Assembly (NCBI GenBank): GCA_033344895.1
Contig: JAWPMN010000001.1
Span: 3,542,001 to 3,606,000, forward strand
Source of the DNA: Alphaproteobacteria bacterium
GTDB taxonomy: Bacteria; Pseudomonadota; Alphaproteobacteria; UBA8366; Aestuariispiraceae
Reading direction: 5' to 3'
DNA: 64,000 bases
The translations under genes and the position numbers were made by a program. This document shows positions 9,093 through 18,607 of the stretch, in pieces. The number at the start of each line of letters is the position of its first letter. The stretch's first letter is position 1. The notes under the pieces are model-generated. The model had not been told where the DNA came from. It saw nothing but the letters and a program-made list of their open reading frames with translations, and made no database searches.

Positions 9093-9775
9093 GCCCCGAC
9101 AATGTCCGGCAGCGTCGTCAGGTCGGGCAACACGGCCGCCGGTTCGCCGGGCAGACGTTCCAGCGGGCGATCGAAACGGTTGATCCACGCAACCTGAAAA
9201 CCGAAATGGGCTGCACTGAACGCGTCCCAGCCATTGGACGACATGAAGGCGACGGATGACCTGTCCTGCAGGCCGAAACGTGTCAGGACCAACTGATAAA
9301 TTCTGGGGTCCGGCTTGAAGATGCCGACGTCCTCCACGGACAGAACGGCATCCAGATCGGCGCGGATGCCGGCGCTGTCGACGGCCCCGTCCAGCATATC
9401 CATCGACCCGTTGGACAGAATTGCCGTCTTGAGCCCCGCCTTCTTCAGACGCTTCAGCATGGACGGTACTTCAGGGTAGGCCGCCAGCTTGAAATAGAGA
9501 TCCAGCAGTTTGCGCCGCAACTCCTTCTCCCCGGACAGGCCGCATTCGTCCATAGCGAAATCCAGCCCGTCCTGTGTGACCTCCCAGAACGACTTGTAGC
9601 TCGGGACCAGGCTGCGCAGCCAGGTATATTCCAACTGCTTCTGGCGCCAGATGGCGGACAAACGGTCCGCCTCCGGGCCGATTTCCCCTTTCAGTTCCGC
9701 CGCAGCGGCATGCACGTCGAACAGTGTGCCGTATGCGTCAAAGACGCAGACCTCTATGCCTTGGAAACTCGTCAT
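9089..9775 (-). CDS. Haloacid dehalogenase, type II
   Basis: A 228-residue HAD-superfamily protein of the L-2-haloacid dehalogenase type. Motif I is VFDAYGTLFD with nucleophile Asp13, motif II includes ILSNGSMDML, the motif III lysine lies in IFKPDPRIYQ, and the family-specific SSNGWDAFSAAHFGF follows. True type II dehalogenases share this Ser-Asn-x-x-Asp pattern, so 2-haloacid hydrolysis is plausible although many relatives have other roles. It sits 18 bases downstream of the lytic transglycosylase gene in the same operon. Confidence 0.87.
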   Translation of the reverse strand: MTSFQGIEVCVFDAYGTLFDVHAAAAELKGEIGPEADRLSAIWRQKQLEYTWLRSLVPSYKSFWEVTQDGLDFAMDECGLSGEKELRRKLLDLYFKLAAYPEVPSMLKRLKKAGLKTAILSNGSMDMLDGAVDSAGIRADLDAVLSVEDVGIFKPDPRIYQLVLTRFGLQDRSSVAFMSSNGWDAFSAAHFGFQVAWINRFDRPLERLPGEPAAVLPDLTTLPDIVGA

Positions 9776-9793
9776 GTCAGCCTTTCCGGATCT

Positions 9794-11776
9794 TCAGCCG
9801 ATTTCCGCGCGGAAGGTGATGGGCATGGACCGGCCCGTTGCGCGTTGGCGGTAGACGTTGATGTTCTCGATCACGCGCTGGACGTAGTTGCGCGTTTCGC
9901 TAAAAGGAATGGATTCCATCCAGTCGATGGTGTCCTCGAAACTCATGTCCCGCGGGTCGCCAAATCGACGTATCCACGTTGTGACCCGATGCGGGCCGGC
10001 ATTGTAGCCGGCCAGGGCCATGGGCAGGACGCCGTCGAACTTCTCCAGGAGATCCTTCAGATAGGCACTGCCCAGTCGCACATTGTAGTTGATATCGGTG
10101 GTCAGGTCGGCCTGGCGGTATTTGATCTTCTCCCAACCGGAAACGCTGCGCGCGGTGGCGGGCATCAACTGCATCAGCCCCATGGCACCGGCCCGGCTGA
10201 TGGCACCGATATCAAACCCGCTTTCCTGCCGGATCAGGCCGTGAACGATCGTCAGGTCGGCGATGCGGCTGTCCGTCAATGGCAATTCGGGATAGCCGCC
10301 CAGGGTGACCACCTCGCTCTTGATGGCCTGACGGGCGGTGAAAACCGCCAGATCCAGACGACCGATATCCGTGGACAGGTCCGCCAGAAGTCGGAAATGG
10401 GACGGGTCGCGATACGTGCGCGCCAGATGCCATACCAGGGCCCGAACCGTCTCGTCCGCGCCGATCTGTGACAGATGACGGATGACCTGCGCCAGTTCGG
10501 TGGATTCGAATGTATCGCGCTCGACCGGCGTTATGAAGGGTTCGTTGGGCAGGGTGGGGCGCAGGTCGATCGGCAGTTTCATCGCCGCAAGCTGGCCGTA
10601 GAAGCTGGAGGTATGATGTGCCGCGACGGCGTACCATTGCTGAGCGATTTCGGCCTTTCCGGCCGCTTCCGCCGCACGACCGGCCCAATAGGCCGCACGG
10701 GAGCGGCTGACCGGATAACCGACATTGCCATACATGTCCCGAAAATGCGGGAACGCCTTTTCGGGATCGTTCAGATGGCGCAGCGCGACCCAGCCCGCGA
10801 ACCATTCCGCCTCGGCAAAATCCGCGCCGTCCGGCACACGGTGCTGACTGGCGATGTCGTATGCGCGCTGCGGCTGACCGTCTTCCAGCAGGTCGCGCGC
10901 AATGACCGCACGCTCGTGCCACCAGCGCTCCGGATAGGCCTTCTGCATGTCCGGCCAGGCCATCAATTCGATTGCGTCTTCTTGGCGGCCCTTGAGGCGT
11001 CGCCAGCGCAGTCTTTCGAAAATCAGGCCGGGATGATCCTGCAACGTCGGTGGCACGCGATTGATGGCGGCATCGACACCCCCCGCGCGACGGGCGAGGC
11101 GGATGCGGGCGTCGGCCAATTGCCGATATGCGTCGGGCACGCGATGGGCCTGGCGTTCGGCGGCAGCGTAGTTCTGCTCCCAGATCAACCGATCCAGGCG
11201 ATAGATCTCATCGTCCATCGGGATGAGTTTGCGGTATTCGGATCGAAAAGCATGTTCGTCGCTGGCGCTCATGTCGAGTTCCCGCCAGGCACGGATCGCC
11301 TCCGCCGAGAGCTGCGCGTGCAGGCCGGCACGCTTCAAGGCCGCGGCATAGAGTAGAAACCCTTTGCCCGTCTTTGGCGGATGATCGCGAAACCAGCTCA
11401 GGATCACCGTGTCCGGCAGGGCGTCGCTCATCGCCTGTTCCGCGCGCAGCTCCAGCCGCTCCTGGCGCGGCCAGCCGGGATTTTCCGCGATGAATTCGAC
11501 GATTTCCTCGAAGCTGGCGTCGGATGCATCGCTTTGCAGATACAGCCAGCGGATCGCCTTGGCCGGCAGGCGGTCCGTCGGCCGCTCTGCATGCTTCAGG
11601 GCGATATCCCACCGCCCGCGATCCACGGCACGGAAGGCGATTTCGTATTCCTTCAGATCCTGCGGAGAAAGCGGGGCGGACTGCAGGTCCGGCGGTGCTG
11701 CGAAAAGACAGGAAACAAAGAGCATCACGGCCGCAATAGGGCCGCATCCGCGTCGCGCTGGGCGCAGGGTGGTCAT
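9794..11776 (-). CDS. Soluble lytic murein transglycosylase
   Basis: A 660-residue periplasmic protein beginning with a signal peptide (hydrophobic stretch around residues 14-27, with alanine-rich cleavage region). A long alpha-superhelical domain made of short helical repeats occupies most of the protein, as in Slt70. The C-terminal SLT domain carries the catalytic glutamate at about residue 518 in LIRQESGFD, followed by GAMGLMQLMPATA and AGYNAGPHRV. It cleaves peptidoglycan to 1,6-anhydromuropeptides. It is the first gene of the four-gene minus-strand operon. Confidence 0.93.
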   Translation of the reverse strand: MTTLRPARRGCGPIAAVMLFVSCLFAAPPDLQSAPLSPQDLKEYEIAFRAVDRGRWDIALKHAERPTDRLPAKAIRWLYLQSDASDASFEEIVEFIAENPGWPRQERLELRAEQAMSDALPDTVILSWFRDHPPKTGKGFLLYAAALKRAGLHAQLSAEAIRAWRELDMSASDEHAFRSEYRKLIPMDDEIYRLDRLIWEQNYAAAERQAHRVPDAYRQLADARIRLARRAGGVDAAINRVPPTLQDHPGLIFERLRWRRLKGRQEDAIELMAWPDMQKAYPERWWHERAVIARDLLEDGQPQRAYDIASQHRVPDGADFAEAEWFAGWVALRHLNDPEKAFPHFRDMYGNVGYPVSRSRAAYWAGRAAEAAGKAEIAQQWYAVAAHHTSSFYGQLAAMKLPIDLRPTLPNEPFITPVERDTFESTELAQVIRHLSQIGADETVRALVWHLARTYRDPSHFRLLADLSTDIGRLDLAVFTARQAIKSEVVTLGGYPELPLTDSRIADLTIVHGLIRQESGFDIGAISRAGAMGLMQLMPATARSVSGWEKIKYRQADLTTDINYNVRLGSAYLKDLLEKFDGVLPMALAGYNAGPHRVTTWIRRFGDPRDMSFEDTIDWMESIPFSETRNYVQRVIENINVYRQRATGRSMPITFRAEIG

Positions 11777-12046
11777 TCTCGCTCGCTCCGTTTACGCGCT
11801 GGGCGTCGGTCGTTGCGCCGGACCGTAGGTCCTGCGATCGGCGGTCGGCGCATTGTCGCGCGGATCGCTCCCCCATGTAGGACCGTCGTCAGTATCGTGT
11901 GCTTCGCAACTACGCGCAACAGGGGAACATAACACTTTTGCCCGGTTTCTCGCTTGTTGCGGCGTACGGGCCTGTGGTAACACCCCCGCTCGCTTCGGGC
12001 GCGGAATCCGCAGTCCGGTTTTCGATTGATGTGGGAGAGTATGGAA

Positions 12047-12934
12047 ATGCCTGCGATGTTTCGCGGATCGATGACGGCGCTGATCACGCCGATGCATGAT
12101 GACGGATCGGTCGACGAAGCCGCTTTCCAGAAATTCGTGCAATGGCAGATCGATGAAGGCACGGACGGGGTCATTCCCGTCGGAACGACGGGTGAATCGC
12201 CGACCCTGTCCCATGCGGAGCATGAGCGTGTCATCGACATGACCATCGAGGTCGCGAAGGGCACGGTGCCGGTTATCGCCGGGACCGGGTCGAACAACAC
12301 CCAGGAAGCGATCAGCCTGACCCGTCACGCCAAGGAAGCAGGCGCGGATGCCGCCCTGGTGGTGACACCCTATTACAACAAGCCGACCCAGGACGGCCTC
12401 TACGCGCATTTCGCGGCGATCGCGTCGGCGGTTGATATCCCGATCATGATCTACAATATCCCGGGCCGTAGCGTGATCGACATGTCCGTGGCGACCATGG
12501 CGCGCTTGGCGAAGGATTTTGACACCATCGTCGGCGTCAAGGATGCGTCCAATGATCTGGCCCGTCCGCTGCTGACACGCGTCGCGATCGGAGAGGATTT
12601 CTGCCAGCTTTCCGGCGAAGATGCCACGATCGCCGCGTTCCTGGGGCAGGGCGGTCATGGCTGCATCTCCGTTTCGTCCAATGTGGCGCCGAAATTGTGC
12701 GCCCAGTTGCACGACGCCTGGCAGCAGAAGGACTGGGACGCGTTCGAGAAGGCACGGGATACGCTGGCACCGATCCACACGGCAATGTTCTGTCAGGCCT
12801 CTCCGGCGCCGGCCAAATACGGTGCCAGCCTGCTGGGTATGAGTGGTGAGACGGTCCGGCTGCCGCTGGTGTCTGCGACGGACGATACGAAGGCTCAGGT
12901 ACGAAAGGCGATGGAAAGCGCGGGCCTGCTGTAA
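12047..12934 (+). CDS. dapA: 4-hydroxy-tetrahydrodipicolinate synthase
   Basis: A 295-residue class I aldolase condensing pyruvate with aspartate semialdehyde in the lysine/diaminopimelate pathway. GTTGES lies at 46-51, Tyr136 in [10 protein letters not shown] and the Schiff-base Lys165 in GVKDASND. The start is uncertain: ATGs at 12041, 12047 and 12056 are in frame, as is a TTG at 12026. GGGAG at 12033-12037 is best spaced for 12047. The 270-base gap before it holds only the leader and possible promoters for dapA and slt. Confidence 0.94.
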   Translation: MPAMFRGSMTALITPMHDDGSVDEAAFQKFVQWQIDEGTDGVIPVGTTGESPTLSHAEHERVIDMTIEVAKGTVPVIAGTGSNNTQEAISLTRHAKEAGADAALVVTPYYNKPTQDGLYAHFAAIASAVDIPIMIYNIPGRSVIDMSVATMARLAKDFDTIVGVKDASNDLARPLLTRVAIGEDFCQLSGEDATIAAFLGQGGHGCISVSSNVAPKLCAQLHDAWQQKDWDAFEKARDTLAPIHTAMFCQASPAPAKYGASLLGMSGETVRLPLVSATDDTKAQVRKAMESAGLL

Positions 12935-12967
12935 GGCGGGGGCGCGGACCGATGCAACGGTATCCCG

Positions 12968-13453
12968 ATGGCGAAGGAAAAGAAAAAGACCATGATGTCG
13001 ACCGGCACCATCGCGGTGAACCGGCGCGCACGTCATGACTATGCCATCGAGGAGGAGTTTGAGGCCGGGATCGTTCTGACAGGGACGGAGGTCAAGTCTC
13101 TGCGGATGGGCACAGTGAATTTGTCGGATTCCTATGCCGCGCCGAAGGGCGATACCGTCCTGCTGCACAACCTCTATATCGGCGAGTATCCGCACGCGCC
13201 GCCCCGGGCGCAGCATGAACCGAAACGCATTCGCCCGCTGCTGTTGCACAAGCGGGAGATTGCGCGGCTGACCGGGGCGGTTCAGCGGGATGGGCTGACG
13301 CTCGTGCCGATGCGGATGTATTTCAACAATCGCGGCATTGCGAAACTTGCGCTGGGCCTCGGCCGAGGCAAAAAGCAGGTCGATAAGCGTCAGGACATCA
13401 AGAAGCGCGACTGGGACCGCCGCAAGGCTGCCATCCTCCGGCGCGAAGGCTAG
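12968..13453 (+). CDS. smpB: SsrA-binding protein
   Basis: A 161-residue tmRNA-binding protein that delivers SsrA to stalled ribosomes for trans-translation. The OB-fold begins after residue 15 with IAVNRRARHDYAIEEEFEAG, followed by LTGTEVKSLRMG and the conserved RPLLLHKREI. The C-terminal basic tail GRGKKQVDKRQDIKKRDWDR inserts in the mRNA channel. It lies 33 bases after dapA, a conserved alphaproteobacterial order. No ssrA gene was seen in the window. Confidence 0.96.
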   Translation: MAKEKKKTMMSTGTIAVNRRARHDYAIEEEFEAGIVLTGTEVKSLRMGTVNLSDSYAAPKGDTVLLHNLYIGEYPHAPPRAQHEPKRIRPLLLHKREIARLTGAVQRDGLTLVPMRMYFNNRGIAKLALGLGRGKKQVDKRQDIKKRDWDRRKAAILRREG

Positions 13454-13486
13454 AGCCGCAATCGAATTCCGGGGGGAGGGGCCATC

Positions 13487-14353
13487 ATGTACGGCGTTCT
13501 GCTGTGTCTGCTTTCCGCCGGCCTCCTGGGCATTCAGATCCCGCTTGCCAAGCTGTCCTATGATGCCGGCGCCGACGCGTTCTTGTTCGCCTGTGCCCGC
13601 TCCGTCCTGATATCCGGCCTATTCATTGCCCTCGCCCTGATGCAGGGGGTGTCCCTGGCCTTGCCGCGCCGCGCGCTGCCGATGCTGGCAATCATTACTG
13701 CCGGGACGACGGCGATTTCCTATGGCTATCTGGGCGCCATCGACCGCATTCCGGCCAGTCTCGCTGCCATGGTCTTCTACCTCTATCCGCTCTTCGTACT
13801 GCTGGTCGGCGCCATGCGGGAGCGACGCCTGCCAGGTCCGCGCCGCACGGCAATTCTGGTCCTTGCCTTCGTCGGGCTGGGCTTCGTCTTCGGACCGTCC
13901 TTTCAAGATCTGGACGGCATCGGCGTCGCGATGGGCGTCCTCGCGGCCCTTGGTGCCACAGCCTATTTCACCTTTGTGCCGTCGACGGCGGCGGTGATCA
14001 CATCCTACTCGATGCTGGCATGGTCCAATCTGATCGTGGCCGTGCTGTTCATCCCGCCCGTTCTATCCGGCGATCTTGGGCTGCCGACCGGTCAGACAGG
14101 CTGGATGGCGTTCCTGGTCGGTGCGGCGGTCTATGCGGCCGGGCTGGGGCTGACCTTCCCCGCAATCGGCCGGGCCGGCTCGGTCAAGGCGGCGATGCTG
14201 TACAATTTTGAACCGGTCGTGATCATCGTCGTATCCGCGCTGCTGCTGGGGGAATGGTTGACGCCGATACAGTATGGCGGTGTCGCGGCGGTGCTGGTGG
14301 CGCTGGTGTTTGCCAGTGCGCGAAGCGCGGAAGACCAGCCCGGACTTTCGTGA
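13487..14353 (+). CDS. EamA/DMT-family transporter
   Basis: A 288-residue membrane protein with about ten transmembrane segments arranged as two EamA repeats of the drug/metabolite transporter family. The first helix (LLCLLSAGLLGIQIPLAKL) and the repeat-end segment MVFYLYPLFVLLVGA, echoed near the C-terminus by MLYNFEPVVIIVVSALLLGE, are typical. These carriers export amino acids or other metabolites. The ATG follows GGGGGGAGGG. It is close to smpB (33 bases), but a functional link is not evident. Confidence 0.87.
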   Translation: MYGVLLCLLSAGLLGIQIPLAKLSYDAGADAFLFACARSVLISGLFIALALMQGVSLALPRRALPMLAIITAGTTAISYGYLGAIDRIPASLAAMVFYLYPLFVLLVGAMRERRLPGPRRTAILVLAFVGLGFVFGPSFQDLDGIGVAMGVLAALGATAYFTFVPSTAAVITSYSMLAWSNLIVAVLFIPPVLSGDLGLPTGQTGWMAFLVGAAVYAAGLGLTFPAIGRAGSVKAAMLYNFEPVVIIVVSALLLGEWLTPIQYGGVAAVLVALVFASARSAEDQPGLS

Positions 14354-14390
14354 ATTGGGCGCACCGAACCGGTTCGGTGGGCCGATCCGA

Positions 14391-16205
14391 TCAGGAGTTT
14401 GCCAGACGCAGCAGGTTCGGGATCGGCGCGGTGATGCGACGAACCTCGATTAGGGTGTCCGACTGCTTTGCCCCCTTCTTCGCTTCGGCGATGGTCTCGA
14501 TCATCGTGTCGGAGGTAACCTCGACGGCATCCTCGGTCACGTGAACGACCGCCGCGCAGCAGCTCAGCAGTGCATAGCGGCGCCAGTGACCGTGACGATC
14601 CCGCGCCTCGATGGCGCCGGCCTCTCGGTGCTCCGCCGAATAGAAGCTTTCCACGTCGTGTCTGAAACGCGTCAGGATGCGGTCGATCATTTGAGTCACG
14701 GCATCCTCATCCAGGTCCCTGAATCCGGCGAAGAAATCGTCGCCACCGATATGACCCAGGAATGTGCCCGGAACGGTGCGTGTCTCGTCGCGAAGAAGGT
14801 CCGAGAAGAGGGTGATGGCCCGATCGCCCTGACGGAAGCCATAGGTATCGTTGAACGGCTTGAAGTCGTTGAAGTCGAAGTAGACGACGCTCCATGAACC
14901 GCTGCGCTGTTCCAACCCGGAGGCGATGTAATCCACGACCGAATTGTTCCCGGGCAGCTTGCTCAACGGGTTCTGGTCGCGGGCCAGTTTCAGATTCTTC
15001 TCATTGATGATCCGCAGCAGGGCATCGGCGGTCAGGAACCCGACATACTGAAAATTCTCGGTGATCAGTATTCCGTCATTGTGGTTGCCGATCGCATAGG
15101 TCTCCAGAATCTTCTCGGCCTCGGTATTGATGTCCGCGATCGGACAGCGCGACAGGAAATCCTTCAGGGTCTTGCCGAAGGCCTTGTTCTGCAACAGATC
15201 CCGACCGTACTGAAGATAGATGAAATCCTTAAGGTCGCCTTCCCGCACGAGCCCGAGGGGCCGGCCGTCCTCACCGAGGATGGGAAAGACCGACTGGTTC
15301 TTGTGGACCCGGAAGGATTCGAAAACGGCGGTCATCGGGTCGTTGATGGATACCGAAATCAGCGGTTCGATGTAGTCGCGGATCAGGAACTTGTCGGTAT
15401 CGCGCTGACGCCGGTCGCGGCTGTTCGTCTCCGGAACGATTTCGTACAGGGTCGACAGGCTGTCATGTTCCGTCGTCGGTCGGGCGATGAAGAACCCCTG
15501 TACAAGGTCGCAGCCGATACTCTTGCAGGCCAGAAACTCCCGTTCGGTCTCAACGCCTTCCGCCAGGACCGTGATGCCCAGCACATGGGCCAGGTTGACT
15601 ATGGATGAGACGAAAAGGCGCTTCTTCGAATCGTCGGCGATGCCGTTGATGAAGAACCGGTCGATCTTGATGTAGTCCGGCTGATGCTCGTAGAGCATCT
15701 GCATTTCCGAAAAACCGCGGCCGAAATCGTCGATTGCGAGCTGGTAATTGTGCTCGCGGCAGGTCCGCAAGGTGTCGGACAAGTGCCGGGCAGAGGCGTT
15801 GTCGTATTTTTCGGAGAGTTCCAGCACCAGGTTTTCCGGTGGCATCCTGTAGCGGCCGAGGATCTTCCCGGTCTGATGCGGGTGGTAGTCCTGACTTTCG
15901 AAGATGCGGCCGTCGATGTTGTAGAACAGCTTCGCGCCGCGGCAGGCCTCGCTGCGTGCAAACTGGGAAATCGCGACCTGGCGCAGAATCATATCGACGC
16001 GGTGGAGGATCCCCGCATTCCAGGCATAGTCGAAGAAATCCGGAATGCTGTTGAAACCGAGCTTGTCGACATTCCGGATCAGCGCTTCGAACCCGAAGCA
16101 GTGGCCGGTATGAATGTTCACGATCGGCTGGAACGCGAATGTCGCGGCGCGTTCGATCGCCTCAAGAAAGGCGGAACTGCGGGACTTCGTATCGAAGGTC
16201 GACAT
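14391..16205 (-). CDS. EAL-CBS-GGDEF signalling protein
   Basis: A cytosolic c-di-GMP enzyme of about 604 residues. The N-terminal EAL domain keeps its catalytic set: EAL at 40-42, an LELSEK glutamate, the AIDDFGRGF loop near 155-163, YIKIDRFF, AEGVET and a GFFIARP end. A tandem CBS pair follows (about 268-390), then a GGDEF domain whose signature is GGDDF near residue 488. The EAL half looks like an active phosphodiesterase; the GGDEF half has Asp in place of Glu and may be weak or regulatory. I use the ATG at 16205; an in-frame TTG at 16253 is the alternative. Confidence 0.88.
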   Translation of the reverse strand: MSTFDTKSRSSAFLEAIERAATFAFQPIVNIHTGHCFGFEALIRNVDKLGFNSIPDFFDYAWNAGILHRVDMILRQVAISQFARSEACRGAKLFYNIDGRIFESQDYHPHQTGKILGRYRMPPENLVLELSEKYDNASARHLSDTLRTCREHNYQLAIDDFGRGFSEMQMLYEHQPDYIKIDRFFINGIADDSKKRLFVSSIVNLAHVLGITVLAEGVETEREFLACKSIGCDLVQGFFIARPTTEHDSLSTLYEIVPETNSRDRRQRDTDKFLIRDYIEPLISVSINDPMTAVFESFRVHKNQSVFPILGEDGRPLGLVREGDLKDFIYLQYGRDLLQNKAFGKTLKDFLSRCPIADINTEAEKILETYAIGNHNDGILITENFQYVGFLTADALLRIINEKNLKLARDQNPLSKLPGNNSVVDYIASGLEQRSGSWSVVYFDFNDFKPFNDTYGFRQGDRAITLFSDLLRDETRTVPGTFLGHIGGDDFFAGFRDLDEDAVTQMIDRILTRFRHDVESFYSAEHREAGAIEARDRHGHWRRYALLSCCAAVVHVTEDAVEVTSDTMIETIAEAKKGAKQSDTLIEVRRITAPIPNLLRLANS

Positions 16206-16338
16206 CACCCAACACAACTCATGCGGTTTCGTGTCAGGTGAAGATAGCGTCAATTTCTAAACAGTTGCTTACCAAATGCCCCTGCCGCGAAATCTTCACG
16301 GAACTGAAAACATTCAAAAAATCACTAGGAACAAAGCT

Positions 16339-17601
16339 CTAACGCAATGCGCGGTACCCTGATAGATCGAATGGGGCCGTGCCATTGCCGCCGGTCCAGT
16401 CGTCGGCTGCACGTAGGGCTGAGATTGCGGACAAAGTCAACCCAAGGTGGTTGTGGCCGAAATTGAAATAGGCTCTATCCGTAATCGGCGACGGTCCCAG
16501 ATAGGGCAGGGAATCCGGTGTCGAGGGTCGACGCCCCATCCAGCGGTCGCGGATCGTGGTGTCTAGGCCGGGCAACATGCGGCCTGCTTCTGCCACGAGC
16601 CGCTCCAGTCGGCGGTAGTCGGGCGGCGCGTTGGCGTCGGTGAACTCGGACTGGGTCGTCAGGCGCATGCCGTGTTCCATCGGGCAGAGGACCATGCTGT
16701 TCTCAACCCAGAAGGTAGGCCGGTTCAGGCCCTTTTCCGGGATTTCGAACATGGCGTGATAGCCGCGCTCTGCGACCAGCATCGGCGCGGCGCCGAGCTG
16801 CCGCGCAAACTTCCTCGAATAGGCGCCGGCACAGATCATGACGCGATCGGGGTGGTGGATGGCCTGATCCGTCGTCACCACGACACGGCCATCCGCCTGA
16901 ACCGACAGGTCGATTGCCTCCTGCTGCAGGATTTCGGCCCCAAGCCCACGCGCGGTATCGGCGACGATCTCGCAGAGCCGGCGGGGATTGCGCACGAACA
17001 GCCCGTCCGGCTGCCACATGGCGCGGACAAAAAACTTGGCGAGATTGGGCTCCATCTGGCGGAGTTCGTCCTGAGACAAGATTTCCAGCGGTGCTCCACG
17101 TCGTTTCAGGAAGTCCCGTTCCGGAGCATGATCGCGGAACCCTTCCTCGCTGGAATACACCTTCAGCCAGCCGACATCGCGCAGCAGCGATTCCGCCGGT
17201 GTGCCGCGAACCAGATTCTTCCAGGCCGGTGCGGCGTCACGGGTGAGGGCGTAGAGAGCGATGGAGTTTTCTTCCGCCCGTTTCGCGGAACATTCACGCA
17301 GAAACTGCAGGAACCAAGGCAGGTTCCTGATCGCCTGGCCGGGTTTCAGGGTGAGCGGGCCCAGCGGGTCGAACAGCATCTTTGGCACGGCAAAGGGCAG
17401 GCCCGGTTGAGCCAGAGGGGATGCGGAAGGCACGATGCCGCCGGCATTGCCATGGCTGGCACCGGAGCCGGGGCCCTTCCGATCAAGCAGGGTAACCTTA
17501 AAGCCGCGACGGGCGAAGGTCAGGGCCGCGGTCGAACCGACGAGGCCGGCCCCGAGGATCAGGATGGATTCTCCGGGGTGCGCCGGACGATGGTCGGTCA
17601 T
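16339..17601 (-). CDS. D-amino-acid dehydrogenase-like FAD oxidoreductase
   Basis: A 420-residue flavoprotein of the DadA/DAO family. The dinucleotide motif ILGAGLVGSTAAL begins near residue 14 and GSGASHGNAGG follows as in DadA. The C-terminal FNFGHNHLGLTLS binds FAD. DadA enzymes deaminate D-amino acids to 2-oxo acids and feed electrons to the respiratory chain. The ATG at 17601 is used; the 26 residues upstream do not fit. It diverges from the class IV aminotransferase, with 76 bases between starts. Next to the davBA genes, a D-lysine or related substrate is possible but unproven. Confidence 0.82.
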   Translation of the reverse strand: MTDHRPAHPGESILILGAGLVGSTAALTFARRGFKVTLLDRKGPGSGASHGNAGGIVPSASPLAQPGLPFAVPKMLFDPLGPLTLKPGQAIRNLPWFLQFLRECSAKRAEENSIALYALTRDAAPAWKNLVRGTPAESLLRDVGWLKVYSSEEGFRDHAPERDFLKRRGAPLEILSQDELRQMEPNLAKFFVRAMWQPDGLFVRNPRRLCEIVADTARGLGAEILQQEAIDLSVQADGRVVVTTDQAIHHPDRVMICAGAYSRKFARQLGAAPMLVAERGYHAMFEIPEKGLNRPTFWVENSMVLCPMEHGMRLTTQSEFTDANAPPDYRRLERLVAEAGRMLPGLDTTIRDRWMGRRPSTPDSLPYLGPSPITDRAYFNFGHNHLGLTLSAISALRAADDWTGGNGTAPFDLSGYRALR

Positions 17602-17677
17602 GTTGCTCTGCTGTGGCCTTGGTGATAGGAGGCAAGACGTTACCGGTTCCATCCCGACGAGAAAAGAGGACCCGTTC

Positions 17678-18607
17678 ATGGACAGCGGAAGTCACGCACA
17701 CGGAGCCGATCCGCGCAACGAAACCGTGAAAATCTACGTCAACGGCCGCATCGTGCCGCGTGCTGAAGCCGTCGTTTCGGTGTTCGATTCGGGGTTTCTG
17801 CTGGGCGATGGGGTTTGGGAAGGGATACGGCTTCACAACGGATCGCTGGCCTTCATCGACCGCCATCTGGAGCGGTTGTATGAGGGCGCGAAGGCGATCG
17901 ACCTGAATATTGGGATGACGCCGGATGCGCTGCATCAGGCCATCCTGGAAACCTGTCGCGCCAATGACATGGACAGTGGCGTCCATATCCGGCTGGTCGT
18001 CAGCCGCGGGATGAAGACCACGCCCTATCAGAGCCCGCGCGCCAATGTCGGTGGCGCGACGGTGGTGATCATTCCTGAATGGAAGTCGCCCAACCCGGAG
18101 GTCCTGAAGACCGGACTTCGGCTGCATACGGTCCATGTCCATCGCGGCGCGCCGGACGTGCAGGACCCGGCCTGGAATTCGCTCAGCAAGCTGAACTGCA
18201 TTTCGGCCTGCATCCAGGCGGAAAAGGCCGGGGCTGACGAGGCGCTGATGCTGGATCCTCAGGGCTTTGTGGCGACGTGCAACTCAACGCATTTCTTCAT
18301 CGTCCGGAAGGGAGAGGTCTATACGTCCTCCGGGCTCTACTGCCTCGCCGGGATCACACGCGGCAATGTCCTGGCCGCTGCGCGTGAAATCGGCGTGCCC
18401 GCCCACGAGACCACCTTTCCGCTGACGAAGGTGTACTCCGCCGACGAAGCCTTCGTGACCGGGACCTTTGCCGGCCTGATCCCCGTGCGGGAGGTCGACG
18501 GGCGGCAGATCGGAGACGGCAGGCCGGGGCCGATCACGGAGAAGCTGCGGGACGCGTATTACCGCCTCGTCGAGCGATCCTGCCCGCCGAAATCGGTAGC
18601 CGTATGA
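17678..18607 (+). CDS. Class IV aminotransferase (BCAT/D-amino acid transaminase type), atypical PLP site
   Basis: A 309-residue fold-type IV PLP enzyme. FDSGFLLGDGVWEG (36-49) and FIDRHLERL are signature segments, and the PLP lysine is Lys171 in NSLSKLNC. In the segment that normally reads G-x-V-x-E-x4-N-x-F, this protein has GFVATCNSTHFF, so the glutamate contacting the PLP ring nitrogen is Thr and the later Asn is His. The ATG follows AGAGGA. The stop overlaps the next start (ATGA). Substrate is unknown; next to davBA a role on lysine-derived amines or D-amino acids is an inference. Confidence 0.82.
   Translation: MDSGSHAHGADPRNETVKIYVNGRIVPRAEAVVSVFDSGFLLGDGVWEGIRLHNGSLAFIDRHLERLYEGAKAIDLNIGMTPDALHQAILETCRANDMDSGVHIRLVVSRGMKTTPYQSPRANVGGATVVIIPEWKSPNPEVLKTGLRLHTVHVHRGAPDVQDPAWNSLSKLNCISACIQAEKAGADEALMLDPQGFVATCNSTHFFIVRKGEVYTSSGLYCLAGITRGNVLAAAREIGVPAHETTFPLTKVYSADEAFVTGTFAGLIPVREVDGRQIGDGRPGPITEKLRDAYYRLVERSCPPKSVAV

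Noticed and set aside
11792-13249. 485-residue minus-strand ORF over dapA and smpB
   Set aside because: It covers two clear genes on the opposite strand and their promoter; composition is arginine/histidine-rich noise.
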